64,000 bases of DNA from Virgibacillus halotolerans (GCF_016908515.1 NZ_JAFBEA010000011.1:62001-126000), one strand, 5' to 3'. Counted from the first letter of the stretch, positions 1 through 9,362 are shown. Notes: generated by a model not told the origin, from the letters alone. Made by a program: numbers and translations.

Positions 1-842
1 GGAAAAATGTGGCTGAATGAAGCACCAATAAAAGCATCAGCTTCCGAGCATAAAGAAAGGAAGTAAGCCAGTCCCATCATGACAACAGTCGAACCAATGA
101 ACCCGTCACCAAATATAAAAAGGGAGGATGCCGCTACATAGGTTTGAACAAATGCCGCTACGAATGCGCCGATAAACAAGTATTTTCCCATATCAAAAAA
201 CTCGTCAATCGAATGATTCATCATTTCCCCCAATTTATGGGAGAAAGGTTTCTTTCGATCGGTATGACTATGGGCATGTACATGATTCCCATCTATTAAT
301 TGGTTGGATTTATAGAAGTAACTAATAATAAGTGAGATAACTAGCGCCGCAACAAAGCCTGCTCCCATTCGTAATCCCGCCATTTTTAAGTCATTTCCGA
401 ATGCCATATAAGTGGATAAAATGACGATTGGATTGATTAAAGGCCCCGTTAACATAAATCCAACTGCTGCATGAATAGGTACACCCTTTGAAACCAGACG
501 ACGCATAATTGGTACAATGCCACACTCACAGGCGGGAAATAGACCGCCAATCACACAACTCATCAACACAGCAAGATATCGATTAGCTGGAATCCATCGC
601 CTAATCATTTCTTCGGTTATAAAAATTTGAATAAACCCTGCAATCAGGACTCCTATTAGCACGAAAGGAAGCGCCTCTATCAAAAGACTGAGAAAAATAG
701 TGTTAAGTTGTTGCATGGAATTTGGTATGTGTACAGATAAGATTTGTCCAAGTGGTTGGCTGGTGGAAATGAGAAAAAGAACAATCATGATGACAAACAT
801 ACCGGTAACATCGAATAATAGTGAATGTAATCTGTGATTCAT
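1..842 (-). CDS. Permease, YraQ/YcgR (DUF318) family, C-terminus beyond window
   Basis: The reading frame runs off the left edge, so about 280 N-terminal residues are visible. It has many hydrophobic segments, with the motif FPACECGIVPIMRRL near residue 100 and LTGPLINPIVIL after it, which are characteristic of the DUF318 permeases. A His-rich cytoplasmic loop (DGNHVHAHSHTDRKK) lies in the middle. The start is ATG at 842 with GGGGGGA about nine bases upstream. Members of the family are proposed to export metals or metalloids or to work with metal-stress systems; the substrate is not known here. A Zur-like box lies about 130 bases upstream, which suggests zinc-responsive expression. The family is clear, the function is not. 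Confidence 0.85.
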   Translation of the reverse strand, partial: MNHRLHSLLFDVTGMFVIMIVLFLISTSQPLGQILSVHIPNSMQQLNTIFLSLLIEALPFVLIGVLIAGFIQIFITEEMIRRWIPANRYLAVLMSCVIGGLFPACECGIVPIMRRLVSKGVPIHAAVGFMLTGPLINPIVILSTYMAFGNDLKMAGLRMGAGFVAALVISLIISYFYKSNQLIDGNHVHAHSHTDRKKPFSHKLGEMMNHSIDEFFDMGKYLFIGAFVAAFVQTYVAASSLFIFGDGFIGSTVVMMGLAYFLSLCSEADAFIGASFSHIF

Positions 843-967
843 TTTATTTGTCCCCCCATAAATTTCTTCATTTATAATAAGTATTTATGCCAATATCCTG
901 CTACGACTTTTTAGCATCCTTTTTAAAAGAAATACCATTCGGGATGGGAATACAAACAATTCCTTAA

Positions 968-982
968 TCGTAATCATTATGA
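968..982. promoter_or_regulatory. Zur-like box upstream of the permease
   Basis: TCGTAATCATTATGA is a 7-1-7 inverted repeat. The left half matches the Bacillus Zur consensus half-site TCGTAAT exactly and the right half differs at one base. Fur and PerR boxes share the architecture but have TGATAAT or TTATAAT halves. It sits in the leader of the minus-strand permease. That it binds Zur is an inference. Confidence 0.5.
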
Positions 983-1040
983 TATATCCATTCTATTAAT
1001 CGGAATCTAATATTATTCTAATTTAAGATAAAAGGGTATA

Positions 1041-1065
1041 AAAAAAGAACCTTATGTCAAGGTTC
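1041..1065 (-). terminator. Rho-independent terminator
   Basis: GAACCTT/AAGGTTC form a 7-bp stem around a 5-base loop, followed on the minus strand by a run of Ts (1041-1046). It lies just 3' of a short minus-strand reading frame remnant at about 1075-1215. Confidence 0.6.
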
Positions 1066-1074
1066 ATTTAAATA

Positions 1075-1215
1075 AGTAAGTATAATCTATGGCGGAAGAT
1101 CGACTGCAATTCGACATTTAGCCGCAGTCCAGCCTTTCTAAATGCTTCAACAACATCCTTTATTTCTTCTGTATGTAATTCTCTTCGTACAGGAACATCC
1201 TTCTTGCCATCGGCC
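1075..1215 (-). pseudogene. Unrecognised C-terminal gene fragment
   Basis: The minus strand can be read as DGKKDVPVRRELHTEEIKDV and on to a stop, but the frame is closed by a TAG just upstream and has no start. The coding-like composition and the terminator directly after it suggest the tail of a decayed gene. The family is not recognised. Confidence 0.3.
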
Positions 1216-1324
1216 TAAATGATACTCATCGAAGGGTTTCTACAATAAAAACATATAGAAGTAATGAGGTTGTTATGCTAATATTACATTTATACATAAT
1301 AAAATAATTATGAGGTGAAACGTA

Positions 1325-2011
1325 TTGAAAAAGTACATGATGATTTCCATTCTAATAGTAAGCGGATTTCTATTAGCGGCATGTAGTGATGACAGCAATG
1401 ATAGTGATGCCTTCGACAATGCAAGTGATTCTGTAAACGATAGTGAAGATCAGAAAGTAAGTGCAAACATTCCCGAGGAAGTAATCAAAGATGCGGATGC
1501 TGACCCGATTGAACTAGAAGATCAGATGGATCTGGAGATCGGGGACAAAGGTTATGCCATAACACAGTCGGAAGGCCTTCCGCTTGCAGCAACGCTAAAC
1601 AGTGTCGAAAAGACACAAGATGTCGGCTCTGAGACACGGGACGGTGATAAATTTTACCTGATTGCCGATTTCACATTTGAAAATCTCGGAGACGGTCACC
1701 TAGAAGTAGAGAAACCGGATGTAGGTTCAAGTTCAGATGAATCAGCTATTATAAATGACGAAGTGACGAAAGGAGACCGACTCGGACTAGGTAGCTGGGC
1801 TCTCGATGAGAATGGCGATATCGATCAAGATAACCCTACGAATACAATAACATTAGAACCTGGTGAAGAAGCAAATCATAAAATTGCTTTATCCATGCTT
1901 GACAGTGCAGATGAGTATATCGTTTACTTCGGTTTTTATGCTTCAAACAACAGAGATTACAGGAACAAGGCTGCATGGACGATCCAGACAGAGCAAATAG
2001 ATGAAAAGTAA
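1325..2011 (+). CDS. DUF4352-type lipoprotein
   Basis: This 228-residue exported lipoprotein has a signal peptide ending in the lipobox LLAAC (Cys20). A low-complexity Asp/Ser-rich linker (about residues 21-65) follows and then a beta-rich domain. The stretch FYLIADFTFENLGDGHLEVE looks like the immunoglobulin-like DUF4352 fold found in many Firmicute surface lipoproteins. The start is TTG at 1325, chosen because GAGGTG lies at the right distance and the signal peptide begins there. It is monocistronic and followed directly by a long hairpin terminator. The role is unknown; a cell-surface binding or accessory role is only a guess. Confidence 0.8.
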   Translation: MKKYMMISILIVSGFLLAACSDDSNDSDAFDNASDSVNDSEDQKVSANIPEEVIKDADADPIELEDQMDLEIGDKGYAITQSEGLPLAATLNSVEKTQDVGSETRDGDKFYLIADFTFENLGDGHLEVEKPDVGSSSDESAIINDEVTKGDRLGLGSWALDENGDIDQDNPTNTITLEPGEEANHKIALSMLDSADEYIVYFGFYASNNRDYRNKAAWTIQTEQIDEK

Positions 2012-2015
2012 AACA

Positions 2016-2060
2016 AGCCAAGATATTGGAATGGACTGAGTCCATTCCAATATCTTGGCT
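2016..2060. terminator. Long hairpin terminator
   Basis: Two perfect 22-base arms (AGCCAAGATATTGGAATGGA and its complement) surround a single central base. The hairpin follows the lipoprotein stop codon and is followed by ATTTATTT. Confidence 0.7.
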
Positions 2061-2140
2061 ATTTATTTGAGGAACTTCCCAATATGGATATAACAGATAG
2101 ATCGGATTTGACTTCCTTAAAGATAAATTTAATCGTCATA

Positions 2141-2695
2141 CTATTTAATTAGAGGCAGAAATACATCATCTACAATTTCAGAAATTGTCTTCTCTGTTAC
2201 AGGCTCATATGTGGTTAAAAACTCATGTCTAATCAGATCAATGGGAAGTTTCACTATCCGCTCAGAAATCTTTTCTTCCTTGATTTCTCCTCGCCCTATT
2301 GCGCGTTTTATGATAGTCTCCATTGTATTTGTTCTCCTCATATTTAATATCTCAGAAAACGGAATATCAACAAGTACAGACATTAAACCATGCAGGGTCT
2401 CTGCCCCAATTTTGGACAAGGTATCGTTTAGTCGTTTCATTACGATGATAACGTCACTTCTTATATCACCAGTATCAGGAATGTCGCCCACCGGTTTTGG
2501 CATATTTTTCTGAATAGCAGCTAATACAAGCTCCTCTCGATTCGCCCATCTTCGGTAGATAACCGGTTTACTTGTTTTTGCCTTGATAGCAACTTCTTCA
2601 ATCGTAAAGCTTTGATAGCCAACATTCACGAGTTCTTCCCACGCAGTTTGAAGAATCGCCTCTTCCAGTTCTTCGCCTCTTCTTCTCGTATTCAT
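2141..2695 (-). CDS. TetR/AcrR family regulator of the adjacent efflux pump
   Basis: This 184-residue protein has an N-terminal TetR helix-turn-helix (about residues 10-55, containing FTIEEVAIKAKTSKPVIYRR) and an all-helical ligand-binding domain. The start ATG at 2695 is preceded by AAGGAGTAAC. It is divergent from the DHA2 exporter at 2821, separated by 125 bases, the usual arrangement for a TetR repressor controlling its drug pump and itself. The direct repeat GTATCTTATAT at 2744-2754 and 2791-2801 lies in that gap and may be part of the operator. The family is certain; the target is inferred from position. Confidence 0.92.
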   Translation of the reverse strand: MNTRRRGEELEEAILQTAWEELVNVGYQSFTIEEVAIKAKTSKPVIYRRWANREELVLAAIQKNMPKPVGDIPDTGDIRSDVIIVMKRLNDTLSKIGAETLHGLMSVLVDIPFSEILNMRRTNTMETIIKRAIGRGEIKEEKISERIVKLPIDLIRHEFLTTYEPVTEKTISEIVDDVFLPLIK

Positions 2696-2743
2696 CTTTT
2701 GTTACTCCTTTTTCATTTATACATTCGAAATAAAATACCTTGC

Positions 2744-2801
2744 GTATCTTATATTTTTATTGTAACATATTCTCATATAGGAAACCCACAGTATCTTATA
2801 T
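2744..2801. promoter_or_regulatory. Candidate operator region (paired direct repeats)
   Basis: The 11-mer GTATCTTATAT occurs at 2744-2754 and again at 2791-2801, both between the divergent tetR and efflux genes and one of them right before the efflux ribosome binding site. Such duplication in a 125-base divergent promoter suggests regulator sites, but neither copy is a clean palindrome. Confidence 0.35.
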
Positions 2802-2820
2802 CTAAAAAAGGAGTGTTAAA

Positions 2821-4260
2821 ATGGATAAAGCAATCAAGAATAGCAATTCAAACGAAAAAATTGATCCAGCTGTTTTGAAAATAGTTTGGATCTTACTTAT
2901 TGGGATGTTAGCCCCTTTATTTGATACAACCATTATGAATGTAGCCATCGACACGCTAGGCAATGCTTTAGATGCACCTGTTTCAATGGTTCAATGGGTG
3001 ATGACCAGTTATTTAATTGCACTTGGTGCCATCATTCCTGTTTCAGGATGGTTGCTAGACCGTTTTGGAGATAAAAATATATGGATATTTGCCTTAAGTT
3101 TATTTTTAATAGGCTCCATTTTATCCAGTTTAGCTTGGAGTATCGAAAGTCTTATCTTATTTAGAGCTATCCAAGGGCTTGGAGGCGGATTGATGATGCC
3201 GATTATGCAAACAATGGTAGTCCGGGCTACTGGCGGAGAAAAGTTAGGAAAACTGATGGCTATCGTAGGCTTGCCCGTATTGCTTGGGCCTATTCTAGGT
3301 CCTGTTTTAGGAGGTATCATTATTAACGCGCTTAATTGGAGATGGATTTTTTATGTAAATATTCCAATAGTCGCTGTTGCTTTGATTCTAGCAATCTGGC
3401 ATTTACCAAAAGACAGCGCGCCCAAAAAGACGCAAAAATTAGATGTGATTGGATTGTTGCTGCTTACACCTCCAATCATTTTAATTATTTACGGACTTAC
3501 TGTAGTTAGTGACTATAATGGATTCTTTAATCAACATGTCATGATCCCAATTGGGGTTGGAATCATAATCCTGATTCTTTTCTGTATGCATGCTTTAAAA
3601 AAGCAAAGCAATGCAATTATTAATATCCTGCTTTTTAAAAGTCGTTCTTTTACAGCTTCTTCGTGCCTTCTATTTCTATTAGGATTAACTACTTTTGGAG
3701 GAATGCTTTTGCTGCCACTTTACTTCCAACAAGTACGGGGGGCCAGTGTTCTTATTGCAGGGCTTTTATTGATACCCCAAGGTATAGGAATGCTGCTTAC
3801 TCGCTCGTTAGCAGGTAAGCTGACAGATACAATTGGGTCGCGATGGGTTGTATTTTTGAGTACTATTCTCACCATACTTGGTACAATACCATTCATTTTT
3901 AGCAATGCAGATACATCTATACTATTAATTTCTTTGACGCTTATTTTGCGTGGTGCAGGACTTGGAGGCATAATGATTTCAATTATGGCAAGCGTTTATA
4001 TCGGATTAAGCAAAGAAGATATACCTCATGCAAGCAGTATGACACGTATCCTTCAACAAATTGGAGGAGCTTTTGGAGCTTCTATACTTGCAATAATTTT
4101 ACAAAGTCAATTGAGTTCACTAAATGCAATGGGTATTACTGCTATAAATACCGCGTTTAACCATACATTTATGTGGACAACAATTTTTACGGTAATCTCC
4201 TTAATCTTTGCTTTGTTTTTGCCCAATAAATTAAGCAAAAATCATTCTACGGCCGATTAG
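2821..4260 (+). CDS. DHA2 family (14-TMS) multidrug MFS exporter
   Basis: The 479-residue polytopic membrane protein has the DHA2/EmrB-QacA layout. It begins near residue 35 with the family motif LFDTTIMNVAI and continues with WVMTSYLIALGAIIPVSGWL and GWLLDRFGDKN (motif A). GPILGPVLGG (motif C, the antiporter motif) follows near residue 160. It is predicted to expel hydrophobic drugs using the proton gradient. A perfect AAAAAAGGAG ribosome binding site precedes ATG 2821. The divergent TetR gene is the likely repressor. It resembles LmrB/EmrB-type pumps; the substrate cannot be told from sequence. Confidence 0.93.
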   Translation: MDKAIKNSNSNEKIDPAVLKIVWILLIGMLAPLFDTTIMNVAIDTLGNALDAPVSMVQWVMTSYLIALGAIIPVSGWLLDRFGDKNIWIFALSLFLIGSILSSLAWSIESLILFRAIQGLGGGLMMPIMQTMVVRATGGEKLGKLMAIVGLPVLLGPILGPVLGGIIINALNWRWIFYVNIPIVAVALILAIWHLPKDSAPKKTQKLDVIGLLLLTPPIILIIYGLTVVSDYNGFFNQHVMIPIGVGIIILILFCMHALKKQSNAIINILLFKSRSFTASSCLLFLLGLTTFGGMLLLPLYFQQVRGASVLIAGLLLIPQGIGMLLTRSLAGKLTDTIGSRWVVFLSTILTILGTIPFIFSNADTSILLISLTLILRGAGLGGIMISIMASVYIGLSKEDIPHASSMTRILQQIGGAFGASILAIILQSQLSSLNAMGITAINTAFNHTFMWTTIFTVISLIFALFLPNKLSKNHSTAD

Positions 4261-4356
4261 AAAAGTAAACGAAACTGAAGGCCCGCCCCCTATGTTAGGA
4301 GTGATGTCATCATTTACTTTAGTGTATACTAGCGCTTATATACGGAAGGAAATACC

Positions 4357-4391
4357 AAAAAGTACTTCTATAAAAATCAGAAGTACTTTTT
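4357..4391. terminator. Bidirectional terminator
   Basis: AAAAAGTACTTCT and AGAAGTACTTTTT form a 13-bp stem with A and T tracts on both sides. It lies between the convergent efflux gene and the reductase gene and can serve both. Confidence 0.85.
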
Positions 4392-4474
4392 ATGCTCACT
4401 TTGATTCGTTGCTGTGGCTTTGGAATAAAGTTTGATTAAAAACACCTTACACCCCAATACTTTACTTGTCTCGC

Positions 4475-5191
4475 TTAAATTGGCAAATCAAATGATAAAA
4501 ACTCAGGTAGTTGTTGTTCACGCTTGTCGAGCATAATCTGTTCTGGCTTGATCCCCTGTTCACGCAGTACTTCAATGTTCTGCACGAGGAATTCGTCACT
4601 GCCGACAACATAGAAGAGTCCATCCTTGTCTGCAGCAAGATTTTTCACTTCTTCATAGTAGTCTTTACGGTTATCAACGAACTGTGATGTGAACTTCTTG
4701 TCAGACGCGGATTCAAAAATATTAGTGAATAAGAAGTCTTTTGATGAATCGACGTTCAGGGAATGAATTTGATTGACGTTGTCAGCGCGTTCGAAATAAT
4801 CAAGTACAAGCGGTCTGAAAGTTGCCAGACCGACACCTGATGACAGCAGGTAAACATTTTTGTCTTCTCTTTTAAGCGGTACATTCGAATGGATTTTAAA
4901 TATCGCAACTTCACTACCGACTTCAAGCGTTCTTAGAATCGATTTAAACTCAGAGCACTGCTCTTTGATGCGTGTTGTGATGCCGATTGAATTTTCGTGT
5001 GGTAAAGTGGAAATTGACATATGGCGAACCAAGCTACGGTTTGGTTTCTCTCCTGCGTTAAAACCTTCCAGTCCCAAGTGGATGTGGGCCCCTTCTTCCC
5101 ATGTAAGGCCTTCCGGACAGTCGACTAGGTACGTTTTTATCTCTGGTGTTTCTTCAATAATCTTATTTATCTTTGTCCAGTATATTTGCAT
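4475..5191 (-). CDS. FAD/NAD(P)-binding ferredoxin-reductase-like oxidoreductase
   Basis: This 238-residue protein has the two-domain FNR fold. The N-terminal FAD-binding barrel carries RHMSIST (the RxYS-type flavin motif) and the NAD(P)-binding half begins with LLSSGVGLATFRPL and has YVVGSDEF later. It should pass electrons from NAD(P)H to a small acceptor or iron chelate; there is no Fe-S domain. The start ATG 5191 is preceded by AAGGAGAAG. A Fur-like box lies 55 bases upstream, so iron limitation may induce it and a ferric-siderophore reductase role is possible. That role is inference; the fold is well supported. Confidence 0.88.
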   Translation of the reverse strand: MQIYWTKINKIIEETPEIKTYLVDCPEGLTWEEGAHIHLGLEGFNAGEKPNRSLVRHMSISTLPHENSIGITTRIKEQCSEFKSILRTLEVGSEVAIFKIHSNVPLKREDKNVYLLSSGVGLATFRPLVLDYFERADNVNQIHSLNVDSSKDFLFTNIFESASDKKFTSQFVDNRKDYYEEVKNLAADKDGLFYVVGSDEFLVQNIEVLREQGIKPEQIMLDKREQQLPEFLSFDLPI

Positions 5192-5245
5192 TATATCTTC
5201 TCCTTATTCAATGATATGAATCGTTACTATCTAATATACATCAAA

Positions 5246-5260
5246 TGATAACAATTCTCA
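5246..5260. promoter_or_regulatory. Fur-like box upstream of the reductase
   Basis: TGATAACAATTCTCA matches the 7-1-7 Fur consensus TGATAATnATTATCA at six of seven positions in each half. It lies in the leader of the minus-strand reductase gene. Confidence 0.5.
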
Positions 5261-5296
5261 ATTAAACAGATTGGCCATTTAAGATAATTTATGCGA

Positions 5297-5476
5297 CTAA
5301 AATAATAACATTTTAGAAAAAGGTTTCGCCTGAAATAAATCAGCATTCATCTCAATAATAAACTTTTCGTCTGTAACCGATAGTTGTCGGTGCGAATCAT
5401 GAGGATTTAAGATGAACAATTCGTCTTGAGCAATTTCATGATCAGCCTGCTTGGTCCTTCTAAAGAAAAGATACAT
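5297..5476 (-). pseudogene. AraC-family regulator remnant (N-terminal cupin part)
   Basis: A 59-codon frame reads QADHEIAQDELFILNPHDSH followed by QLSVTDEKFIIEMN. This is typical of the N-terminal cupin sensor of AraC-type regulators. No helix-turn-helix region follows; the frame ends after KPFSKMLLF. It is therefore a fragment, probably of a regulator once linked to the neighbouring reductase or ABC genes. Confidence 0.55.
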
Positions 5477-5548
5477 TTAAATAATCTGTTTGCCATCCTC
5501 TGTTTTCGTATAATCTTTCCTTTACAATTACTTTTATTTCGTAAAGAC

Positions 5549-5579
5549 AAAAAAACTCAACTGAACTAAATCAGTTGAG
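5549..5579 (-). terminator. Terminator of the ABC transporter operon
   Basis: CTCAACTGA and TCAGTTGAG form a 9-bp stem around 6 bases, followed on the minus strand by seven Ts. It lies about 30 bases after the FtsX-like permease stop codon. Confidence 0.8.
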
Positions 5580-5610
5580 CACACTAATAACATTCTTAAA
5601 TAAAGAAAAA

Positions 5611-7926
5611 CTATTCTACCCCTTTTAACGATTCAACCATGTCGATTCTTTTAACCTTCAGTTTTAAGAAACTATTGGTTGTTAAAGTTGAAACTAATGT
5701 AAGTAGAATCGCTATAGGTATACTCATTAAATTAAGTGAATGTGGGAAAGCCATTTCGTCTGAAGCGATAAATTCACATAGAATAATATACATTGGGTAG
5801 CTAAGTAATATTCCAAATATGGATGAAAATACAACTAGAAAAATATTTTCAACAAAGATTACACGATTTATTTCTTTTAAAGTTAAACCTAGTACTTTCT
5901 CCGTTGCAATATCCCTTCTTTTTTCAAAGATATTAATAGAACTAATATTATAAATCACTGTAAATGCAAGTAATATAGAGGCAACGATCATAATAAGGAC
6001 TAGGGAATCTATTGAGCTGGAAGCATTTAGATATTCATTTTTTTGTGTATCTTTTACAGTAACATGTGAGAATTGTGAATCATCATCCAACTTTTCTTTT
6101 AAAATCTCCACGTCATCACTTGTAGTTAAATGAATGCTCATAACTGGGTAATTAATATCATGTTCGTCTAGTAGTTCAAATGTTCCATAGAATCCTTGAT
6201 TTGTATAACTTTTATATACATCTAATATCTCCACTTCAATATTTTTATTTTCTATAACAGGAGAGTTAAAGCCTAGTTCAATCATATCTCCTTTTCCTAT
6301 AGAGTTTTCTTCAGCAAATTTTTCTGACACATATATACCACTATCATTTATTTTAATTTCTTCTCCACTTCTATTATATAAATGATTAGATTGTGTATCT
6401 TCATTGACAATGTTTAAGACTGTATTTTTGTTGTCATAGGTTACTGGAGATACGCTAAATAAATCGGCTGCATCTACAGTATCCTTATGCTTAAAATCTT
6501 TATCTTCAAAGGAAGGCTCATTTAAAGTGGCAGTAACATCATAACTTCGATTTAAATCAAATTCTGTGTCCACAATCTGATTAAAAGCATATTTTATTCC
6601 AATAGAAGCGATCATAATACTCACACAAAATATAATACCTAAAGAACTTAACCAGAATCTTTTTTTATTCATAGAAATATTTCTGAAAATCATTCTATAC
6701 GTATAAGGTATCTTATTCCAGATAAATTGATTTCTTTCCACAATAGAGTTTTTTGCTTTTTTAGGCGGTAAAGGCCTCATACCCTGTGCTGGAATTTCCT
6801 TTAGAATTTTCCTGCACGCCATTCCTGTTGCAATAGCACCAGCAATTAAAGCTACTAGAAAGCCAATAATGGACAAATGGATGTATGTTACCGAACTTAA
6901 AGAAGGGAATACAAATAAAACAGAGAGTGTAGAAATTAATACTTTTGGAAATAAAACTATACCTATTGTTGTCCCTACTATCGTACCTATTAAAGCTGTA
7001 AATAAAGGGTATTGTAAAAAACTAACACTTATATCTAGTTTTGAAATTCCAAATGCTCTCATCACAGAAATTTGTTCACGTTGGTTCTCAATTTGTCTAG
7101 ACATACTTATAGATGTTATAATAGCAGCCAAAGCAATAAAAACAATTGGTAAAATAACACTTAAATTCTTTACAGATTCTAATTTACTGGATACCATTTC
7201 ATAACTTACATTTTGTTCTTTGGCAGTTGACTGAAGATAAGTTGAAAGTTCAGAGTCTATTTTATCAATAAGTTCACTATCGTCAGCTTTGCTTGTTAAA
7301 TTTATCAAAGCTTGAGTATAGTTAATCCCAAGTTCTTCAAAGAAATTAGCCTCTACTATCCCTACCGCATAACTAGAATGATTGGGAACAGGTATAGTAT
7401 TATCATCCGTATAGTAAATATATTCTGCACTTTTAAAAACGCCTGAAACAGTAAGCTCATCATCAACTTGTTCATTTCCAATACTTACAGTTATATGATC
7501 TCCAATTTTAATATTATTGCTCGACACATATTCACTATCTAAAATAATTTGATCACCTGTCTCAGGGTAATCTCCTTCTATTATAGTAGGAATATTCATA
7601 TAATTATCATTAGAATAAGACTGCAGGGTAATCGTGTCATCTGAAGATATTCTTCCTTCAAGGAGGAATCTTCCTTGTACTTCTTTTACCTCTTCAAATT
7701 CCTTAATGGTATCAATATCGTCTTTACTTAAGTCTAAGAAAGAAACAGACATATCGGCTAGATTTGCTTCTTGATAATAATCATTGATAGATTCATTAAT
7801 TGTATCGTAAGAATAAGTAAGTCCGACAAAGAACGCAATTCCAATAGAAATCACAAGAGAGATAGCCGTAAATTGACCAATATTTTCTAAAATATCTTTT
7901 CTGAATTTTTTTATCAAAAACTTCAT
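5611..7926 (-). CDS. FtsX/MacB-type ABC transporter permease
   Basis: The product is about 771 residues. It has one N-terminal membrane helix, a large extracytoplasmic segment (about 45-255), three membrane helices, a second helix after residue 430, another extracytoplasmic segment and three C-terminal helices. This is two fused FtsX-type permease halves. The start is set at ATG 7926, which has GGTGATC at good spacing; GTG 7938 directly after the ATPase stop is the alternative. It pairs with the ATPase at 7939-8643. Such systems act in peptide-antibiotic defence or lipoprotein/envelope remodelling, and they do not usually import solutes. A single long permease distinguishes it from BceAB, which has ten helices. 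Confidence 0.9.
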   Translation of the reverse strand: MKFLIKKFRKDILENIGQFTAISLVISIGIAFFVGLTYSYDTINESINDYYQEANLADMSVSFLDLSKDDIDTIKEFEEVKEVQGRFLLEGRISSDDTITLQSYSNDNYMNIPTIIEGDYPETGDQIILDSEYVSSNNIKIGDHITVSIGNEQVDDELTVSGVFKSAEYIYYTDDNTIPVPNHSSYAVGIVEANFFEELGINYTQALINLTSKADDSELIDKIDSELSTYLQSTAKEQNVSYEMVSSKLESVKNLSVILPIVFIALAAIITSISMSRQIENQREQISVMRAFGISKLDISVSFLQYPLFTALIGTIVGTTIGIVLFPKVLISTLSVLFVFPSLSSVTYIHLSIIGFLVALIAGAIATGMACRKILKEIPAQGMRPLPPKKAKNSIVERNQFIWNKIPYTYRMIFRNISMNKKRFWLSSLGIIFCVSIMIASIGIKYAFNQIVDTEFDLNRSYDVTATLNEPSFEDKDFKHKDTVDAADLFSVSPVTYDNKNTVLNIVNEDTQSNHLYNRSGEEIKINDSGIYVSEKFAEENSIGKGDMIELGFNSPVIENKNIEVEILDVYKSYTNQGFYGTFELLDEHDINYPVMSIHLTTSDDVEILKEKLDDDSQFSHVTVKDTQKNEYLNASSSIDSLVLIMIVASILLAFTVIYNISSINIFEKRRDIATEKVLGLTLKEINRVIFVENIFLVVFSSIFGILLSYPMYIILCEFIASDEMAFPHSLNLMSIPIAILLTLVSTLTTNSFLKLKVKRIDMVESLKGVE

Positions 7927-7938
7927 AGCTCTGATCAC

Positions 7939-8643
7939 CTACCATTCAATATCATCAATATCTTTCTTATGATGATTCCTATATATTTCTTCAACTTCTC
8001 CACTCTTTACCTTGATTACCTTATCAGCCATGTCTGCAAGGGCTATATTATGTGTAATGACAATTACTGTCTTGTCATAATCTTGGTTCACTTGTGATAA
8101 AAGCTTCAATACTTCTTTACCAGTTTTATAATCAAGAGCCCCTGTCGGTTCATCGCACAATAACAAAGTTGGATTTTTGGCAACCGCTCTTGCTATAGCA
8201 ACTCTTTGCTGCTCTCCACCTGATAATTGAGTTGGAAAATTATTAAGACGTTCTCCTAAACCAACTCTTGATAATATTTCTTTTGCATCAAACTTATCTT
8301 TGTTATAAGAACTGGCAAACTGTACATTTTCTAATGCATTTAAATTGGGAATCAAATTATAGAACTGAAAAACAAATCCAATTTTATTCCTTCGAAAAAA
8401 AGTTAACTCTCTTTCGTTATATTTATTAATTTCCTCATCTTCAACAAATATTGAACCCTCGGAAACAAAATCCATTCCTCCAAGAAGATTCAATATGGTA
8501 GTTTTTCCAGCTCCACTTGCCCCAAGAATAATTATAAATTCTCCTTTACCAATACTAAAACTTACATCTCTTAAAGCTAATATTTCAGTATCTCCTGACA
8601 CATATCTTTTAAAAACATTTTCAAGTTTTATAATATTATTCAT
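7939..8643 (-). CDS. ABC transporter ATP-binding protein (LolD/MacB class)
   Basis: This 234-residue ATPase has Walker [10 protein letters not shown]-loop FQFYNL, signature LSGGEQQR, Walker [12 protein letters not shown] and the switch His in VITHN. It powers the FtsX-type permease encoded immediately downstream (the genes abut). The start is taken as ATG 8643 because GGAGGTTGAAC precedes it; a TTG at 8649 gives two more residues. The TetR gene lies 30 bases upstream on the same strand, so all three genes probably form one transcript under self-repression. Confidence 0.94.
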   Translation of the reverse strand: MNNIIKLENVFKRYVSGDTEILALRDVSFSIGKGEFIIILGASGAGKTTILNLLGGMDFVSEGSIFVEDEEINKYNERELTFFRRNKIGFVFQFYNLIPNLNALENVQFASSYNKDKFDAKEILSRVGLGERLNNFPTQLSGGEQQRVAIARAVAKNPTLLLCDEPTGALDYKTGKEVLKLLSQVNQDYDKTVIVITHNIALADMADKVIKVKSGEVEEIYRNHHKKDIDDIEW

Positions 8644-8673
8644 GTTCAACCTCCATATTCATCTTTAAAATAA

Positions 8674-9312
8674 TTATTTAGAAAGCTTAAGAAGTGTATT
8701 TTTCATAAACTTCATGTCTTTTTGATTAATCAAACCAGGAACTAATTGATTTATAATACCAAATACATAATCTGAACGTAATTCGAGTTCTTCTAATTTC
8801 CATTTAAATAAAATAGGATCTAACCAGACATCAGCGAGTATTAAAATTACTTCTGCTGCAAAAGTTGGATGATCACACTTTATTTCATTTTTTTCAATTC
8901 CTTGTTGAAAAATTTCTGCAAGAATCGGAGAAAGATTTTTCATTGTACCTCGTAATGTATCTAATAAGGCATAGGGAACTTTTTCAACCCATCTATTTTC
9001 GATTAAGTTATTTTGGATTGAATTATTCCCAAAATAACTTATGATTTTTAGAATTTTTTCCTTAGTAGAGAGTTCATGGTTATTCTTTACTTCCTCAAAA
9101 TAATCTCTGACACAATTATGTGCTTCTTCTGTAAGAGTTTGTAAAATTTCTTGTTTACCCTTGAAGTGATGATATATTGCTCCTTTAGACATTTGTGTTT
9201 CTTTCATAATATCTTGTAAAGAAGTAGCATCATATCCTTGTTCAGAAAACAATTTTACTGCAGCATTTAATATATTTCCTTTTGATTTTTTGGCTTTTTC
9301 CTGTTGTTTCAT
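8674..9312 (-). CDS. TetR family repressor of the ABC transporter operon
   Basis: This 212-residue regulator has a canonical TetR helix-turn-helix (about residues 12-58, with ATSLQDIMKETQMSKGAIYHHF) and an all-helical C-terminal domain. It is the first gene of a three-gene minus-strand operon with the ATPase and permease. ATG 9312 is preceded by GGAGGATTG. A 17-bp palindrome 33 bases upstream (AACCGACGGTCGGTT core) is the likely autoregulatory operator. Family assignment is secure; the inducer is unknown. Confidence 0.94.
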   Translation of the reverse strand: MKQQEKAKKSKGNILNAAVKLFSEQGYDATSLQDIMKETQMSKGAIYHHFKGKQEILQTLTEEAHNCVRDYFEEVKNNHELSTKEKILKIISYFGNNSIQNNLIENRWVEKVPYALLDTLRGTMKNLSPILAEIFQQGIEKNEIKCDHPTFAAEVILILADVWLDPILFKWKLEELELRSDYVFGIINQLVPGLINQKDMKFMKNTLLKLSK

Positions 9313-9344
9313 AATAACAATCCTCCAATCCAGACCAACAAAAT

Positions 9345-9361
9345 AAACCGACGGTCGGTTT
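9345..9361. promoter_or_regulatory. TetR operator palindrome
   Basis: AAACCGACGGTCGGTTT is a perfect palindrome around a central base, placed just upstream of the tetR-ABC-permease operon. The ACCGAC/GTCGGT halves resemble operators of other TetR regulators, so control by the adjacent TetR is likely. Confidence 0.75.
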
Positions 9362-9362
9362 T

